Source of the DNA: Gammaproteobacteria bacterium UBA1119 | GTDB lineage: Bacteria; Pseudomonadota; Gammaproteobacteria; Pseudomonadales; Azotimanducaceae | Assembly: GCA_002313255.1 (NCBI GenBank) | Contig: DCBA01000113.1 | Coordinates: forward strand, 12,692 to 25,187 | DNA length: 12,496 nucleotides | Direction: 5' to 3' | In this document: positions 1 through 7,393 of the stretch, piece after piece | How positions within the stretch are numbered: position 1 is the first letter of the stretch | How the letters are laid out: the number at the start of each line of letters is the position of its first letter | Program-made: the position numbers and the translations under genes | Notes under the pieces: model-generated | Told to the model about the DNA's origin: nothing | Databases searched by the model: none | The model's input: the letters and a program-made list of their open reading frames with translations, nothing else

Positions 1-1571
1 CTCAACCGACCGAGAGCGAACTCAACGCTGCGTCGCGGTTTGCATCGCGGGCATCGCTCGGCATGAACTACGATCAAATTCGTGCCCTCTCGATCAAGGG
101 TCACGATTCCTGGCTCGAAGAACAATTCGCTCTACCTGTTGAATACCACGACGAGATGGTCGCCGATTTAATTCAACGGACCGAAGACGGCGAATTCGAC
201 GAAGCAACGAATGCCGATAACCTACCGTTTGTATTCCGTCGCTACGTCTGGTGGCACCGGGCGTTCAGTTCCGACGACGTCCTTCGGCAACGGATCGCTT
301 TTGCGCTCAGCGAGATTTTCGTCGTCTCCGAAGTCGGCGGACTGGGCGACACCGAGCGGGCATTACCTAATTTCTACGACGTCCTACTCGCCCATGCCTT
401 TGGCAATTATCGAAGCTTATTGAGCGCCGTCACCCTGCATCCTTCGATGGGTTTCTATCTTAGTCATGTGAACAACAGCAAAGCCGATCCCGACAACAAC
501 ATCTACCCTGATGAAAACTTCGCCCGGGAAAATATGCAGCTTTTTTCCATTGGGCTTTATGACATGAATCCTGACGGTTCATACAAATACGGTACCAATG
601 GCGACCTTATCCCAGCCTATACCGACGACGATATCCGCGAATTTGCCAAGGTCTTCACAGGGCTCAGTTGGGGCGGCACCTATGCGCGATTTGGCCGGCG
701 CTGGGCGAATTACGTTGTGCCGATGGAAATGTTCGATGAACACCATGAGCAAGGAACCAAGAAATTATTGAACGGTTTCGAGATTCCGGCGGGGCAAACC
801 GGCATGGAGGACATCGAAGATGCCATCGACAATGTCTTCAACCACGCCAACGTAGGGCCGTTTATCGGCCGACAACTCATTCAGCGCCTAGTGACCTCAA
901 ACCCGTCACCTCAGTATGTACGACGCGTTGCCGAGGCGTTTGCCGACAATGGATTGGGCGTTCGCGGCGACATGAAGGCCGTTATTCGCGCTGTGCTCTT
1001 GGACCCGGAAGCGACGGCAGACCCGGGAACCTATACTCAATTTGGGAAACTACGCGAACCCATCTTGCGGATCGTCAGTATCGGACGTCAATTCCATATC
1101 CAGAACACCAGCGAATATTTTTTCCATGGCGGCTATTGGATTCAAGACCAACTAAAACAGCACCCACTTTCTTCGCCAAGCGTTTTCAATTTCTTCCTGC
1201 CATCGCACATGCCCAACGGCGAAATCGCCGAAGCAAATTTAGTCGCTCCGGAGTTTCAGATCACAACCAATACCACCGTGATCGGGATCTCCAATCTCGC
1301 ACAACACATGATATGGACGGACGAGATCGGTGGTGTTCAATCACCGCCCTTTGGCGAGATGTCCGTTAACTTGCACGAGTACAGTCTACTCGCCACAGAT
1401 GTTCAAGGATTGATCGATCGGCTCGACATGGTGCTGACGTACGGCACCTTGAGTGAGGCAACTCGAAATGCAATCGGTGCTACCCTCGTCACGATCGCAG
1501 ACCCCATGGAACGTGCAAAGTGGGCTATTTATCTCTTCCTAGTTTCTCCTGACTTTGCGGTGATGCTCTGA
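1..1571 (+). CDS. DUF1800 family protein, 5'-truncated by the window edge
   Basis: The frame is already open at base 3, and the roughly 20 codons before the first ATG (base 63) encode AASRFASRASLG, which resembles the opening of DUF1800 domains. The real start therefore lies outside the window and the ATG at 63 is internal. Family-like stretches follow in order: an arginine/tryptophan-rich segment with LRQRIAFALSEIFVVS, then ENFARENMQLFSIG, then YTDDDIREFAKVFTGLSW, then IGRQLIQRLVTSNPS, and a final LLDPEA helix. DUF1800 proteins have no firmly established reaction. They are commonly found next to DUF1501 proteins, as here, where the TGA stop shares its last base with the ATG of the DUF1501 gene, implying translational coupling. 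Assignment to the family is confident; function is unknown. Any export signal would lie in the missing N-terminus. Confidence 0.9.
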   Translation, partial: QPTESELNAASRFASRASLGMNYDQIRALSIKGHDSWLEEQFALPVEYHDEMVADLIQRTEDGEFDEATNADNLPFVFRRYVWWHRAFSSDDVLRQRIAFALSEIFVVSEVGGLGDTERALPNFYDVLLAHAFGNYRSLLSAVTLHPSMGFYLSHVNNSKADPDNNIYPDENFARENMQLFSIGLYDMNPDGSYKYGTNGDLIPAYTDDDIREFAKVFTGLSWGGTYARFGRRWANYVVPMEMFDEHHEQGTKKLLNGFEIPAGQTGMEDIEDAIDNVFNHANVGPFIGRQLIQRLVTSNPSPQYVRRVAEAFADNGLGVRGDMKAVIRAVLLDPEATADPGTYTQFGKLREPILRIVSIGRQFHIQNTSEYFFHGGYWIQDQLKQHPLSSPSVFNFFLPSHMPNGEIAEANLVAPEFQITTNTTVIGISNLAQHMIWTDEIGGVQSPPFGEMSVNLHEYSLLATDVQGLIDRLDMVLTYGTLSEATRNAIGATLVTIADPMERAKWAIYLFLVSPDFAVML

Positions 1572-2935
1572 TGGTTAGTCGTCGCTCGTTTCTTGGTCAC
1601 GGCTGCTCACTTGGCGTTGCGGCTACGACACTCACGTCGACCATGGCCACCCTAGGTTTTGCGCGCCAGGCGACGGCGCAACAATCCTTTTCCGATTACA
1701 AGGCCTTGGTATGCGTTTGCCTAAATGGAGGCAACGATTCGTACAATATGCTGGTTCCCGTCGATTCCGACCAGCACACTGAGTACGAGTCCATCCGTAC
1801 TGACTTGGCGTTGGAACAGTCATCCCTGCTCACACTACCGGGATCGTCGAACAACGGTCGTTCATACGGATTGCACCCAAACATGTCCGAAATCGTTGAT
1901 CTCTATGGCGATAGCGACATCGCTTTTATCGCCAACGTCGGTACGTTAATCGATTACGTTGACGCCGCTGCTGTTGAAGCGGGAGCACGCGTTCCTCTTG
2001 GAATTGGTTCGCATAATGACCAAATTGCTCAGTGGCAAACAGCACGGCCCGACAAGCGCGTACCCGAAGGCTGGGGCGGACGGCTCGCAGATTTAATGCA
2101 CGGGGTGAATGCCGACAACGGCATTTCCATGAATATCTCACTTGCTGGAACCAACACTTTTCAGACCGGCAAACGTACGTCCGAATACGCCATTAATCGT
2201 GATGGTGACGGGGCACGTCGGATCTGGGGTTACGAGGGGGAATGGAAGAAAACCATCATCGACCGCTTGTTCGAGGCGGACCACGACCATCCATTTCGAC
2301 GGGAATATAGGCGCCGTCTCGTCGGCGCTATCGACACCGGCGAGCGCTTCATTGAGGCCATTCGGAACGGAACACCGGTTGATACGGCCTTCTCCGACGG
2401 CCGTTTTTCCGCGGGCTTGCGGCAGATTGCGCGGGTTATTGCAGCGCGAGAGCAATTTGGGGCAAGTCGACAGACCTTCTTTATCAACGTATGGGGTTGG
2501 GACCACCACGATGAGGTCCTCGACAACCACGTCAGAATGCTCCCGGAGATTAGCCTCGGGCTTGCTGAATTCAAATCGGCGTTAATGGCACTCGGTGTGT
2601 TCGATCAAGTGTCAACGTTCACGATTTCGGACTTCGGTCGAACGCTGACCACCAACGGCAAGGGCTCCGACCACGGCTGGGGCGGCCACCAAATGGTGAT
2701 GGGGGGTGCGGTTCGGGGCGGCCAAATCTATGGCGATTACCCAACACTGTCCGCTACCAGTCCGCTCGACGTTGGCCGCGGTGTTTACGTCCCAACCACG
2801 GCGGTGGACCAATATTTCGCCGAACTTGCGCTTTGGTTCGGTGTCAGCCAAACGGATCTCCCACTGGTACTACCCAACGTGCGGCGTTTTTATTCCGCCT
2901 CGGAATCTTCGCCACCACTCGGTTTTCTAGCCTAA
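1571..2935 (+). CDS. DUF1501 family protein, Tat-exported
   Basis: This 454-residue protein belongs to DUF1501, a family related to the alkaline phosphatase/sulfatase superfamily. The N-terminus has a twin-arginine motif (SRRSFLG, residues 3-9), a hydrophobic stretch and an ATA cleavage site near residue 36, so it should be exported folded by Tat. Family signatures are LNGGNDSYNMLVP (51-63), SHNDQIAQWQTA (147-158), GWGGRLADL (167-175), VWGWDHHDEV (307-316) and SDFGRTLTTNGKGSDHGWGGH (353-373). The last carries Asp and His residues placed like superfamily metal ligands. The ATG overlaps the DUF1800 stop (TGATG), so the two are almost certainly one operon. The substrate is unknown; hydrolysis of a phosphate or sulfate ester is only an inference from the superfamily. 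Length and motifs look intact. Confidence 0.92.
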   Translation: MVSRRSFLGHGCSLGVAATTLTSTMATLGFARQATAQQSFSDYKALVCVCLNGGNDSYNMLVPVDSDQHTEYESIRTDLALEQSSLLTLPGSSNNGRSYGLHPNMSEIVDLYGDSDIAFIANVGTLIDYVDAAAVEAGARVPLGIGSHNDQIAQWQTARPDKRVPEGWGGRLADLMHGVNADNGISMNISLAGTNTFQTGKRTSEYAINRDGDGARRIWGYEGEWKKTIIDRLFEADHDHPFRREYRRRLVGAIDTGERFIEAIRNGTPVDTAFSDGRFSAGLRQIARVIAAREQFGASRQTFFINVWGWDHHDEVLDNHVRMLPEISLGLAEFKSALMALGVFDQVSTFTISDFGRTLTTNGKGSDHGWGGHQMVMGGAVRGGQIYGDYPTLSATSPLDVGRGVYVPTTAVDQYFAELALWFGVSQTDLPLVLPNVRRFYSASESSPPLGFLA

Positions 2936-2979
2936 CGGCCCCTAGAGTTTCTTTCTTGGTTCGTCTGACCATGATGTAG

Positions 2980-3010
2980 TGCCAACTTTGCCTTCTGCTG
3001 AAAGCTGGCA
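2980..3010 (+). other. Imperfect hairpin between DUF1501 gene and haem protein gene
   Basis: TGCCAACTTT (2980-2989) and AAAGCTGGCA (3001-3010) form a 10-bp stem with one internal mismatch and an 11-base loop. No T-run follows on either strand, so it is not a canonical intrinsic terminator. It lies 17 bases before the next gene's GTG and could affect mRNA stability or translation of that gene. It may also be chance. Confidence 0.35.
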
Positions 3011-3026
3011 TAGTTAGGGTCGTATC

Positions 3027-3992
3027 GTGACGATGATCTCGGACGACATGGATCGTACGCTTTACAAGTTATTACTTACCCTAACCATCATGGGCGGAAC
3101 CGTTGTTTACGCCGTCGACGGTGATGGAGACGGCATTAACGACCCAGCTGACAACTGCGTCACAGTCGCCAACACTGATCAACTGGACACCGATGCTGAC
3201 GGTTTCGGCGACGTCTGTGACGTGGACGATGACGACGACGACGTCTCGGACGAACAAGAAGCCAACGACGGTACCGATCCCCTAGATCAATACTCGTGCA
3301 ACGGTTGCTTCGACTTCGACATAGACATCGACGACGAAACCAGCGCCTTAACCGATGGGCTCTTGGTCCTTCGACACCTATTTGGCTTTAGCGGAACCAC
3401 ACTCGTCGATGGCACTGTCACCACGTCAGCAGCAAGAACAGGAGCATCCGCAATAGCCTCCTACCTAGCGACACACGCGGCACAACTTGATATCGATGGC
3501 GACAATACGACTGAAGCACTCACCGATGGGTTGCTACTACTCCGATATCTTTTTGGTTTTGAGGGAGCGACGTTGATCGACGGGGCTGTTGGTGTTGGTG
3601 CGGCCCGTACCATGGCCGACGAGATCGCGTCATACATAGGTTCACGCGTTAATACGGGTTCAAACGTAACAACAAACACCTTCTCGCAAGCGCAGATTCA
3701 GGTTTTTACGCCCTCGTGTGCGTCCGTCAATTGTCACAGGGGCAGTTCGAGTCAATACGGTCTGGATCTTTCAAATGGCCTCGCTTATGCAAATCTAGTG
3801 AACGTCCCGAGTGGGCAGGCGCCGACGCTCAATCTCGTCACACGCGGCAACCCGAACCAAAGTTACTTGGTTCAAAAGATTGAGGGGACTGCCGAAATTG
3901 GCGATCAGATGCCGCTCAATGGACAACCGCTGAACACCGATTTGCAGCAGCTTTTGCGCAATTGGATCGCCGAAGGGGCAAAAAATAACTAG
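3027..3992 (+). CDS. Exported Ca2+-binding repeat protein with C-terminal haem domain
   Basis: This 321-residue secreted or surface protein has three parts. After a hydrophobic signal segment (about 11-29, likely cut after VYA), residues 31-80 form an acidic region of thrombospondin type 3 style, with DGDGDGINDPADNC and DTDADGFGDVCD. Residues 98-211 are two 57-residue repeats, each opening with a dockerin/EF-hand-like Asp pattern (D98/D100/D102/D110 and D155/D157/D159/D167) followed by ALTDGLL. Residues 226-320 resemble the small cytochrome-like domain of many bacterial surface proteins: CASVNCH (231-237) is a CX4CH haem motif, M295 in GDQMP is a candidate distal ligand, and RNWIAEGA closes the domain. 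The GTG at 3027 has AGGG seven bases upstream. ATGs at 3033 and 3048 are alternatives, and 3048 gives a cleaner, more basic signal peptide. Its position 91 bases after the DUF1501 gene suggests a shared role. Function is unproven. Confidence 0.82.
   Translation: MTMISDDMDRTLYKLLLTLTIMGGTVVYAVDGDGDGINDPADNCVTVANTDQLDTDADGFGDVCDVDDDDDDVSDEQEANDGTDPLDQYSCNGCFDFDIDIDDETSALTDGLLVLRHLFGFSGTTLVDGTVTTSAARTGASAIASYLATHAAQLDIDGDNTTEALTDGLLLLRYLFGFEGATLIDGAVGVGAARTMADEIASYIGSRVNTGSNVTTNTFSQAQIQVFTPSCASVNCHRGSSSQYGLDLSNGLAYANLVNVPSGQAPTLNLVTRGNPNQSYLVQKIEGTAEIGDQMPLNGQPLNTDLQQLLRNWIAEGAKNN
3318..3659 (+). repeat. Two tandem 57-codon dockerin-like repeat units
   Basis: Units 3318-3488 and 3489-3659 encode two aligned 57-residue segments. 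Each has a D-x-D-x-D pattern, then ALTDGLL, then an LFGF block, TL(V/I)DG and a later AART. The similarity is clearer in protein than in DNA, so the duplication is old. Calcium binding is inferred from the Asp spacing. Confidence 0.75.
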
Positions 3993-4033
3993 CGCCTGGC
4001 GGGTAGCGAAACCGCGAGCCATCTTTGGTCCTA

Positions 4034-4062
4034 TGGCCAGCGAGAACTCGACTCTTTAAAAT
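4034..4062 (+). promoter_or_regulatory. Putative sigma-70 promoter for the HiPIP gene
   Basis: TGGCCA (4034-4039, four matches to TTGACA) and TAAAAT (4057-4062, five matches to TATAAT) are separated by 17 bases. Transcription would start near 4069, about 20 bases before the ATG. Found by eye; plausible but unproven. Confidence 0.4.
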
Positions 4063-4089
4063 TCTTGTTCTCCCGTACTCGGATTAAGC

Positions 4090-4419
4090 ATGCAAAAACA
4101 TCGGAAGTTGAGCCGGCGAGAATTCGTCAAGGCAAGCACCGCAACAATCGCGACGATTCCATTATTGTCGATTCTTGGCCAACGGGCATGGTCCGCCGAA
4201 CGAATCTCTGAGTCGCACCCTACCGCAGTTGCGCTTGGCTACGTGCACGACGGAGAGAAAGTCGATGCCTCTCAGAACCCGACATTTAAAGCGGATCAAC
4301 GTTGCGATAACTGCGTGCAATACGTTGCGACCGGCGGCGGATGGGGGACTTGCAATATTTTCCCTGGATTCGAAGTGGCAGGCCCTGGATGGTGCAAGGT
4401 CTGGGTTGTTAAAGCCTAA
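4090..4419 (+). CDS. hip: High-potential iron-sulfur protein (HiPIP), Tat-exported
   Basis: This small periplasmic electron carrier is predicted to hold one [4Fe-4S] cluster cycling between the 3+ and 2+ states. The 109-residue precursor has a Tat signal (LSRREFVK, residues 7-14), a hydrophobic stretch and a cleavage site near WSA (34-36), leaving about 73 residues, normal for HiPIPs. The four cluster cysteines are C72, C75, C88 and C102 in the family pattern CDNC, GTCN and GWCKVW, with the aromatic and glycine-rich context expected around the cluster. It lies alone on the plus strand, convergent with and only eight bases from the end of the cytochrome oxidase operon. HiPIPs are known donors to reaction centres and, in Rhodothermus marinus, to a caa3 oxidase, so donation to the adjacent oxidase is reasonable inference. 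A candidate promoter lies at 4034-4062. Confidence 0.93.
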   Translation: MQKHRKLSRREFVKASTATIATIPLLSILGQRAWSAERISESHPTAVALGYVHDGEKVDASQNPTFKADQRCDNCVQYVATGGGWGTCNIFPGFEVAGPGWCKVWVVKA

Positions 4420-4427
4420 ACGAGTCT

Positions 4428-4793
4428 TCAGTTAGCGAGCTCGCGCGCTGATACGGGCACTGCTTCGTCATATGCGCCTTCCACGAAATATTCGATCCGC
4501 GTCGACCGAGTGTAATCCGATTCAATCGACATCAATCCGACCAATACCAGCAAGAGGATGGGGGGCACAAGAACCACACTGATCAGAGCAAATCGCTCCC
4601 ATCGCATGTGCATAAACACGCCGACAATGAACCCTGCTTTGAGCACCATGAATAGCAAGATCAGCGTCCAGCGCCAGAATCCGCGATCAATGAAGTCGGT
4701 CGAATAGGAGAGCGCACTGACCAAAAACAATAGTCCCCACACGACCAAATAGATGCGGATCGGGTGCTGCTGACCGGGTTCTTTTGTCCTCAC
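4428..4793 (-). CDS. Cytochrome c oxidase subunit IV, bacterial type
   Basis: This 121-residue membrane protein is the last gene of the oxidase operon. Three hydrophobic segments are visible (about 12-31, 41-63 and 68-90). The second ends in VLKAGFIVGVFMHMRWE, matching the Lys...FMHL/M motif of prokaryotic COX4 proteins (COX4_pro). Subunit IV is a small non-catalytic helper that stabilises the haem-copper core. The start is GTG at 4793, 19 bases after the ctaE stop; no ATG is available near the N-terminus. The C-terminal tail of about 30 residues is acidic and lacks recognisable motifs. Function follows from both the sequence and its place beside subunits I-III. The family has been called CtaF, CoxD or CyoD-like, so I give no symbol. 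Confidence 0.85.
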   Translation of the reverse strand: MRTKEPGQQHPIRIYLVVWGLLFLVSALSYSTDFIDRGFWRWTLILLFMVLKAGFIVGVFMHMRWERFALISVVLVPPILLLVLVGLMSIESDYTRSTRIEYFVEGAYDEAVPVSARELAN

Positions 4794-4812
4794 GACGTTT
4801 GAATTACCTGCC

Positions 4813-5520
4813 TTACCACAAATAAAACAAAGCGAAAATAAACACCCAAACTAAGTCAACAAAGTGCCAGTACAACCCCGTAATTTCAACGATCTCAAAA
4901 TTGCTTTCATCGTACGTCCCTCGTCGAATACGAAATGCGATAGTCAATAAGTAGATAACGCCCACTGATACATGCAAGCCATGGAACCCCGTCACCATGA
5001 AGAAGACGGCCCCAAACTGTGGGGCGCCGAAGGGGTTAGTCCAGGGACGGACGCCTTCGTCCAGAATGAGTTTCGACCATTCGAAAGCTTGCATCCCGAC
5101 GAACGTCGCACCCAGCAAAGCCGTCACCAAGATCAGGTTTGTGGCTGCTCCCTTACGACGCTGGTAGCCCATATTGACCGCCATCGCCATCGTGCCGCTG
5201 GAAGAAATTAGGACGAACGTCATGATAGCAATGAGCAACAACGGGACCGATACGCCAAAGACATGTAACGCGAACACTTCGCTTGGGTTAGGCCAAGGCT
5301 CGACCGTACTCATCCGTACGGACATGTAACCGACGAGGAAACAGGTGAATATGAACGTATCGGACAACAAGAACACCCACATCATTGCCTTACCCCATGG
5401 AACGCCCTTAAGGGTGGTGATGTCGGAGCCCCAGTCGTCTGAGAAGGTCGTAAATAAGGTCTCGCGGGCTTCTGAGATCGTTTTCATCGGCTCACGTTCG
5501 TCGCCGAGCACGCGTGTCAT
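4813..5520 (-). CDS. ctaE: Cytochrome c oxidase subunit III
   Basis: This 235-residue inner-membrane subunit flanks the catalytic subunit and supports stable proton pumping. About five hydrophobic helices are visible (roughly 45-66, 82-106, 126-148, 170-195 and 212-234), the short bacterial form lacking the first two helices of the mitochondrial protein. Hallmarks are the Glu in MQAFEW (E147), the GFHGLHV stretch with H180 and H183, and the ending GLYWHFVDLVWVFIF. Its ATG overlaps the ctaD stop by four bases (ATGA), so translation is coupled. No ctaG-like copper chaperone gene lies between ctaD and ctaE, unlike in many proteobacterial cox operons. A second in-frame ATG at residue 12 is a possible alternative start. 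Confidence 0.93.
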   Translation of the reverse strand: MTRVLGDEREPMKTISEARETLFTTFSDDWGSDITTLKGVPWGKAMMWVFLLSDTFIFTCFLVGYMSVRMSTVEPWPNPSEVFALHVFGVSVPLLLIAIMTFVLISSSGTMAMAVNMGYQRRKGAATNLILVTALLGATFVGMQAFEWSKLILDEGVRPWTNPFGAPQFGAVFFMVTGFHGLHVSVGVIYLLTIAFRIRRGTYDESNFEIVEITGLYWHFVDLVWVFIFALFYLW

Positions 5521-7247
5521 GGCTTGCGCTCAACATTTTGTGGAACAAAGTCTTGTTCCTCGCCAGGAACGCTGTAGTCATAGGCCCATCGATGTACGAC
5601 TGGGAGTGTATCGCCCCAATTTCCGTGATTAGGTGGCGTTTTCGGCGTTTGCCATTCGAGAGTCGTCGCGTCCCATGGATTAGAACCTGCCGGTTTCCCT
5701 CGAAAATAACTGGCGATTAAGTTGTATACAAAAACGAATTGCATGAGACCCACAACCAGCGCAGCGATGGTAATAAATTCATTCAACGTCGCCGCTGATT
5801 CAGGATAGAAATCGGACCCCACTCCCATCGCATAATAACGGCGCGGCACACCCATGAAGCCCAGATAGTGCATCGGATAGTAAATGGCGTAAGTACCGAG
5901 AAACGTCACCCAGAAGTGCAAATGCCCGAGGGTATTATTCAGCAGTCTTCCGGTCAGTTTCGGGTACCAATGATAAATACCACCGAAAATCACCAAAATG
6001 GGGGCGACGCCCATCACCATGTGAAAATGGGCTACAACGAAATAAGTGTCCGACAACGGCACATCAATGATCACGTTTCCCAAAAAGAGACCCGAGAGAC
6101 CGCCCACCACAAAGGTCAGGATGAAAGCCAACGCGAACAGCATAGGTATGGTTAGCTTGATGTTTGCTTTCCATAACGTCAGGACCCAGTTGTAGACTTT
6201 AATCGCCGTCGGCACGGCGATGATCAGTGTGGTTGTGGCAAAGAAAAAGCCGAAGTAAGGATGCATTCCAGCGACGTACATGTGATGGGCCCACACCACA
6301 AACGATAGTGCTCCGATCGCAATAAGCGCCCAAACCATCATTCGATACCCAAAAATGTTCTTTCGCGAGTGAACGGAAATCAATTCCGACACCACGCCAA
6401 ACACAGGCAACGCCACAATGTAGACCTCGGGATGGCCAAAAAACCAAAAAAGGTGCTGAAAGAGCAACGGGCTGCCACCGCTATGTTCCAACGGTTGACC
6501 GAACGACACGATGGCAGGCATGAAGAAGCTGGTCCCAACCAATTTATCCAGCAGCATCATGACGGCGCTGACAAAAAGAGCCGGAAACGCGAACAGGCCA
6601 AGAATGGTCGCCATCATAATGCCCCAGACGGTTAATGGCATACGCATAAGCGTCATGCCCCGAGTACGCGCCTGCAGAATCGTGGTGAGGTAGTTCAATC
6701 CGCCCATGGTGAACGCGACAACGAAAATAATGAGCGACAGAAGCATGGTGACGATTCCCCAGTCGACACCTGGCGTCCCCGGAAGAATGGCTTGCGGCGG
6801 ATACAGCGTCCATCCGGCTCCGGTCGGTCCTCCGGGCACGAAGTAACTGGCCATCAACACAACGACCGATAGCAAGTAGACGTGATAACTCAGCATGTTA
6901 ACGAATGGGAAAACCATATCGCGGGCACCAAGCATGAGCGGAACACAAAAGTTACCGAAGGCACCGAGTAAGAACGCGGTGAGTAGAAAGATCACCATGA
7001 TCATGCCGTGCATCGTCACGGCCTGGTAATAAATATCTGGGGTGATGAACGGCAACAATCCTGGGAAGCCTATCTGTATTCGCATCAATCCAGAAAGCAC
7101 CAACGCCACCAAGCCGACCGCGATCGCTGTGACTCCGTATTGAACAGCAATCACTTTGTGATCCTGGCTAAACCAGTAACGCGTGATCCAACTCCGCGGA
7201 TGGTGCAAACCCATGGTTTCTTGATACGGGACTTCTGTTTCCGACAT
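5517..7247 (-). CDS. ctaD: Cytochrome c oxidase subunit I (haem-copper catalytic subunit)
   Basis: This is the catalytic subunit that reduces O2 to water at a haem-CuB centre and pumps protons across the inner membrane. The 576 residues carry all expected ligands: H80 (MHGMIM) and H409 for the low-spin haem, H407 for the high-spin haem, and H272, H321 and H322 for CuB, with Y276 of GHPEVY as the cross-linked tyrosine. E274 in that motif and D110/N117 mark a D-channel, and K350 in VPTAIKVYNW marks a K-channel, so this is an A1-type pump. A GAGG sequence lies five bases before the ATG. The gene begins two bases after a broken cytochrome c remnant (7250-7393) and overlaps ctaE by four bases. The sequence looks fully functional. 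Confidence 0.97.
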   Translation of the reverse strand: MSETEVPYQETMGLHHPRSWITRYWFSQDHKVIAVQYGVTAIAVGLVALVLSGLMRIQIGFPGLLPFITPDIYYQAVTMHGMIMVIFLLTAFLLGAFGNFCVPLMLGARDMVFPFVNMLSYHVYLLSVVVLMASYFVPGGPTGAGWTLYPPQAILPGTPGVDWGIVTMLLSLIIFVVAFTMGGLNYLTTILQARTRGMTLMRMPLTVWGIMMATILGLFAFPALFVSAVMMLLDKLVGTSFFMPAIVSFGQPLEHSGGSPLLFQHLFWFFGHPEVYIVALPVFGVVSELISVHSRKNIFGYRMMVWALIAIGALSFVVWAHHMYVAGMHPYFGFFFATTTLIIAVPTAIKVYNWVLTLWKANIKLTIPMLFALAFILTFVVGGLSGLFLGNVIIDVPLSDTYFVVAHFHMVMGVAPILVIFGGIYHWYPKLTGRLLNNTLGHLHFWVTFLGTYAIYYPMHYLGFMGVPRRYYAMGVGSDFYPESAATLNEFITIAALVVGLMQFVFVYNLIASYFRGKPAGSNPWDATTLEWQTPKTPPNHGNWGDTLPVVHRWAYDYSVPGEEQDFVPQNVERKP

Positions 7248-7249
7248 GC

Positions 7250-7393
7250 CTACCTCTTTCGCGATACGGCGAGGCGTTCGACCGCGTACGCGATCATTGC
7301 CTCGAACTCGTCGTCTGTAAACTGGTAAGGCGACATCACAGGGGCAAAACCCTCAACAATCTTTGCATTCGGGTATTCGATCGGTTCCCGCCA
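7250..7393 (-). pseudogene. C-terminal half of a second cytochrome c domain, out of frame with coxB
   Basis: Read one base off the coxB frame, this stretch encodes WREPIEYP, then NAKIVEGFAPVMSPY, then DDEFEAMIAYAVERLAVSRKR and a TAG two bases before the ctaD ATG. It parallels the end of the CoxB cytochrome domain (RESIINPSVKIVDGFAPVMLSY...). My hand alignment over 36 codons gives 16 identical residues and 64 of 108 identical bases. It keeps the region of the axial methionine but has no CXXCH, and no start codon of its own with a good ribosome site. It overlaps the last coxB codons (coxB stop at 7353-7355). I read it as the remnant of a second fused domain, or as a C-terminal extension cut off by a one-base frameshift. 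Confidence 0.7.

Noticed and set aside
63..65. ATG at 63 as the DUF1800 start
   Set aside because: The preceding in-frame codons already encode domain-like sequence (AASRFASRASLG), so the gene starts outside the window.
2138..2530. 130-codon open frame antisense to the DUF1501 gene
   Set aside because: It lies wholly inside a strongly supported coding gene, shows no recognisable domain and reads as low-complexity shadow sequence.
2142..2585. 147-codon plus-strand frame inside the DUF1501 gene
   Set aside because: Alternate frame of a gene whose family motifs are clear in the main frame; no domain or ribosome site.
2931..3018. CCTAAC/GTTAGG inverted pair flanking the DUF1501-haem gene spacer
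   Set aside because: Only six bases and about 75 bases apart; expected by chance.
3222..3256. GAC/GAT-rich run as a microsatellite or phase-variation tract
   Set aside because: It encodes the Asp-rich segment of the acidic repeat region in frame; a triplet run would not switch the frame off.
4042..4072. GAGAAC...GTTCTC inverted repeat before the HiPIP gene as a terminator or operator
   Set aside because: Short six-base arms with a 19-base loop overlapping the candidate promoter; too weak to call without conservation.
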